Shown: one piece after another, positions 5,392-5,782 of the stretch
How the letters are laid out: every line of letters begins with the position of its first letter
Position numbering within the stretch: position 1 is the stretch's first letter
Assembly: GCA_003449495.1 (NCBI GenBank)
Contig: DMHJ01000175.1
Location: 2,958-8,739 of the forward strand
Length of the DNA stretch: 5,782 nucleotides
From: Clostridiales bacterium UBA8153
Lineage (GTDB): Bacteria > Bacillota > Sulfobacillia > UBA8153
Reading direction: 5' to 3'
Program-made: the position numbers and the translations under genes
The notes under the pieces: generated by a model
Database searches by the model: none
The model's input: only the letters and a program-made list of their open reading frames with translations
Told to the model about the DNA's origin: nothing

Positions 5392-5782
5392 ATGAGTGTG
5401 CGCGCCGATCTTATCCTCAAGCATGGAACCATTCACACCCTGGTCCCGGGCCGAGAACCCGTAGAGGCGCTGGCCGTCAAGTCCGGCCGGGTATTGGCCG
5501 CGGGCGGCAACCGGGAGATCGGGGAATACGCGGGACCCCACACCCGTACCGTGGACTTGGGCCAATGCACGGCCCTCCCCGGCGTCATCGACAGTCACCT
5601 GCACCTGCTGGCCTTCGGCCACACCCTGGTGCAGCTGGAACTGTCACAGGTTAGATCCATCGCCCAGCTCCAGGACCTGGTGCGGCGGCGGGCGGCGGCC
5701 ATGTCCCCGGGGGATTGGATCCTGGGGTGGGGCTGGGACCAGGAGCTGTTCGCGGAAGGCGTCTACCCATCCCGTTACCACC
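5392..5782 (+). CDS. YtcJ-like metal-dependent amidohydrolase (Amidohydro_3), N-terminal part, 3' truncated by the window
   Basis: The first 130 residues of an enzyme normally about 530 long. The opening ADLILKHGTIHTL (5-17) and the following strands form the small beta domain of the amidohydrolase superfamily. LPGVIDSHLHLLAFG (62-76) carries the HxH metal ligands H69 and H71. GDWILGWGWDQELF (107-120) is typical of the YtcJ branch, which also resembles imine/amide hydrolases and N-acyl amino-acid deacylases; the true substrate cannot be predicted. The protein has no signal peptide and is probably cytosolic. The start is ATG 5392 with AGGAAAGG at 5379-5386, spacing 5; GTG 5398 is a less likely alternative. 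It lies 62 bases after the racemase, same strand, which suggests but does not prove joint expression. The catalytic remainder lies beyond the window. Confidence 0.92.
   Translation, partial: MSVRADLILKHGTIHTLVPGREPVEALAVKSGRVLAAGGNREIGEYAGPHTRTVDLGQCTALPGVIDSHLHLLAFGHTLVQLELSQVRSIAQLQDLVRRRAAAMSPGDWILGWGWDQELFAEGVYPSRYH

Overview
The window is GC-rich (by eye about 60-65 %), densely packed, and all genes lie on the + strand. The gene set is a fragment of the Gram-positive cell-division neighbourhood: yggS/ylmE, yggT/ylmG, divIVA, ileS. This, together with frequent GTG/TTG starts, strong GGAGG-type ribosome binding sites and one clean sigma-A-type promoter, points to a high-GC member of the Bacillota (Clostridia in the broad sense, Moorella- or Desulfotomaculum-like). 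That placement is inferred from gene content and style, not from a database search.

Layout. Positions 2-130 are the last 42 codons of a probable membrane-fusion (HlyD-like) protein. Then come a PLP-binding YggS/YlmE protein (148-840) and a two-helix YggT/YlmG membrane protein (856-1116, TTG start). A 109-base gap carries a near-consensus promoter (TTGAGC, 17 bases, TATAAT) that should start a transcript at about 1180 for divIVA (1226-1693, GTG start set by GGAGGTG). A second gap of 117 bases is rich in hairpins, has a possible 49-codon reading frame and has no T-box; it leads into ileS (1811-4597, TTG start), a complete 928-residue isoleucyl-tRNA synthetase. After ileS come an aspartate/glutamate-racemase-family gene (4628-5329), whose best start is a non-standard ATC, a GC-rich hairpin, and the first 130 codons of a YtcJ-type metal-dependent amidohydrolase (5392 to the window end).

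How the genes fit together. YggS, YggT and DivIVA belong to the conserved division/polar-growth cluster of Gram-positive bacteria. The usual partners sepF and ylmH are absent from their normal places here. ileS follows divIVA as in many Bacillota. The racemase and amidohydrolase form a separate downstream pair that may handle D-amino acids or their derivatives, but the substrate cannot be read from sequence.

Nothing in the window looks like a mobile element, CRISPR array, tRNA or rRNA. The most noteworthy points are the ATC start of the racemase, the reduced division cluster, the structured divIVA-ileS gap with the ileS start codon in a hairpin loop, and the HIGT form of the synthetase HIGH motif. 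I found no clear sign of an undescribed multi-gene system.
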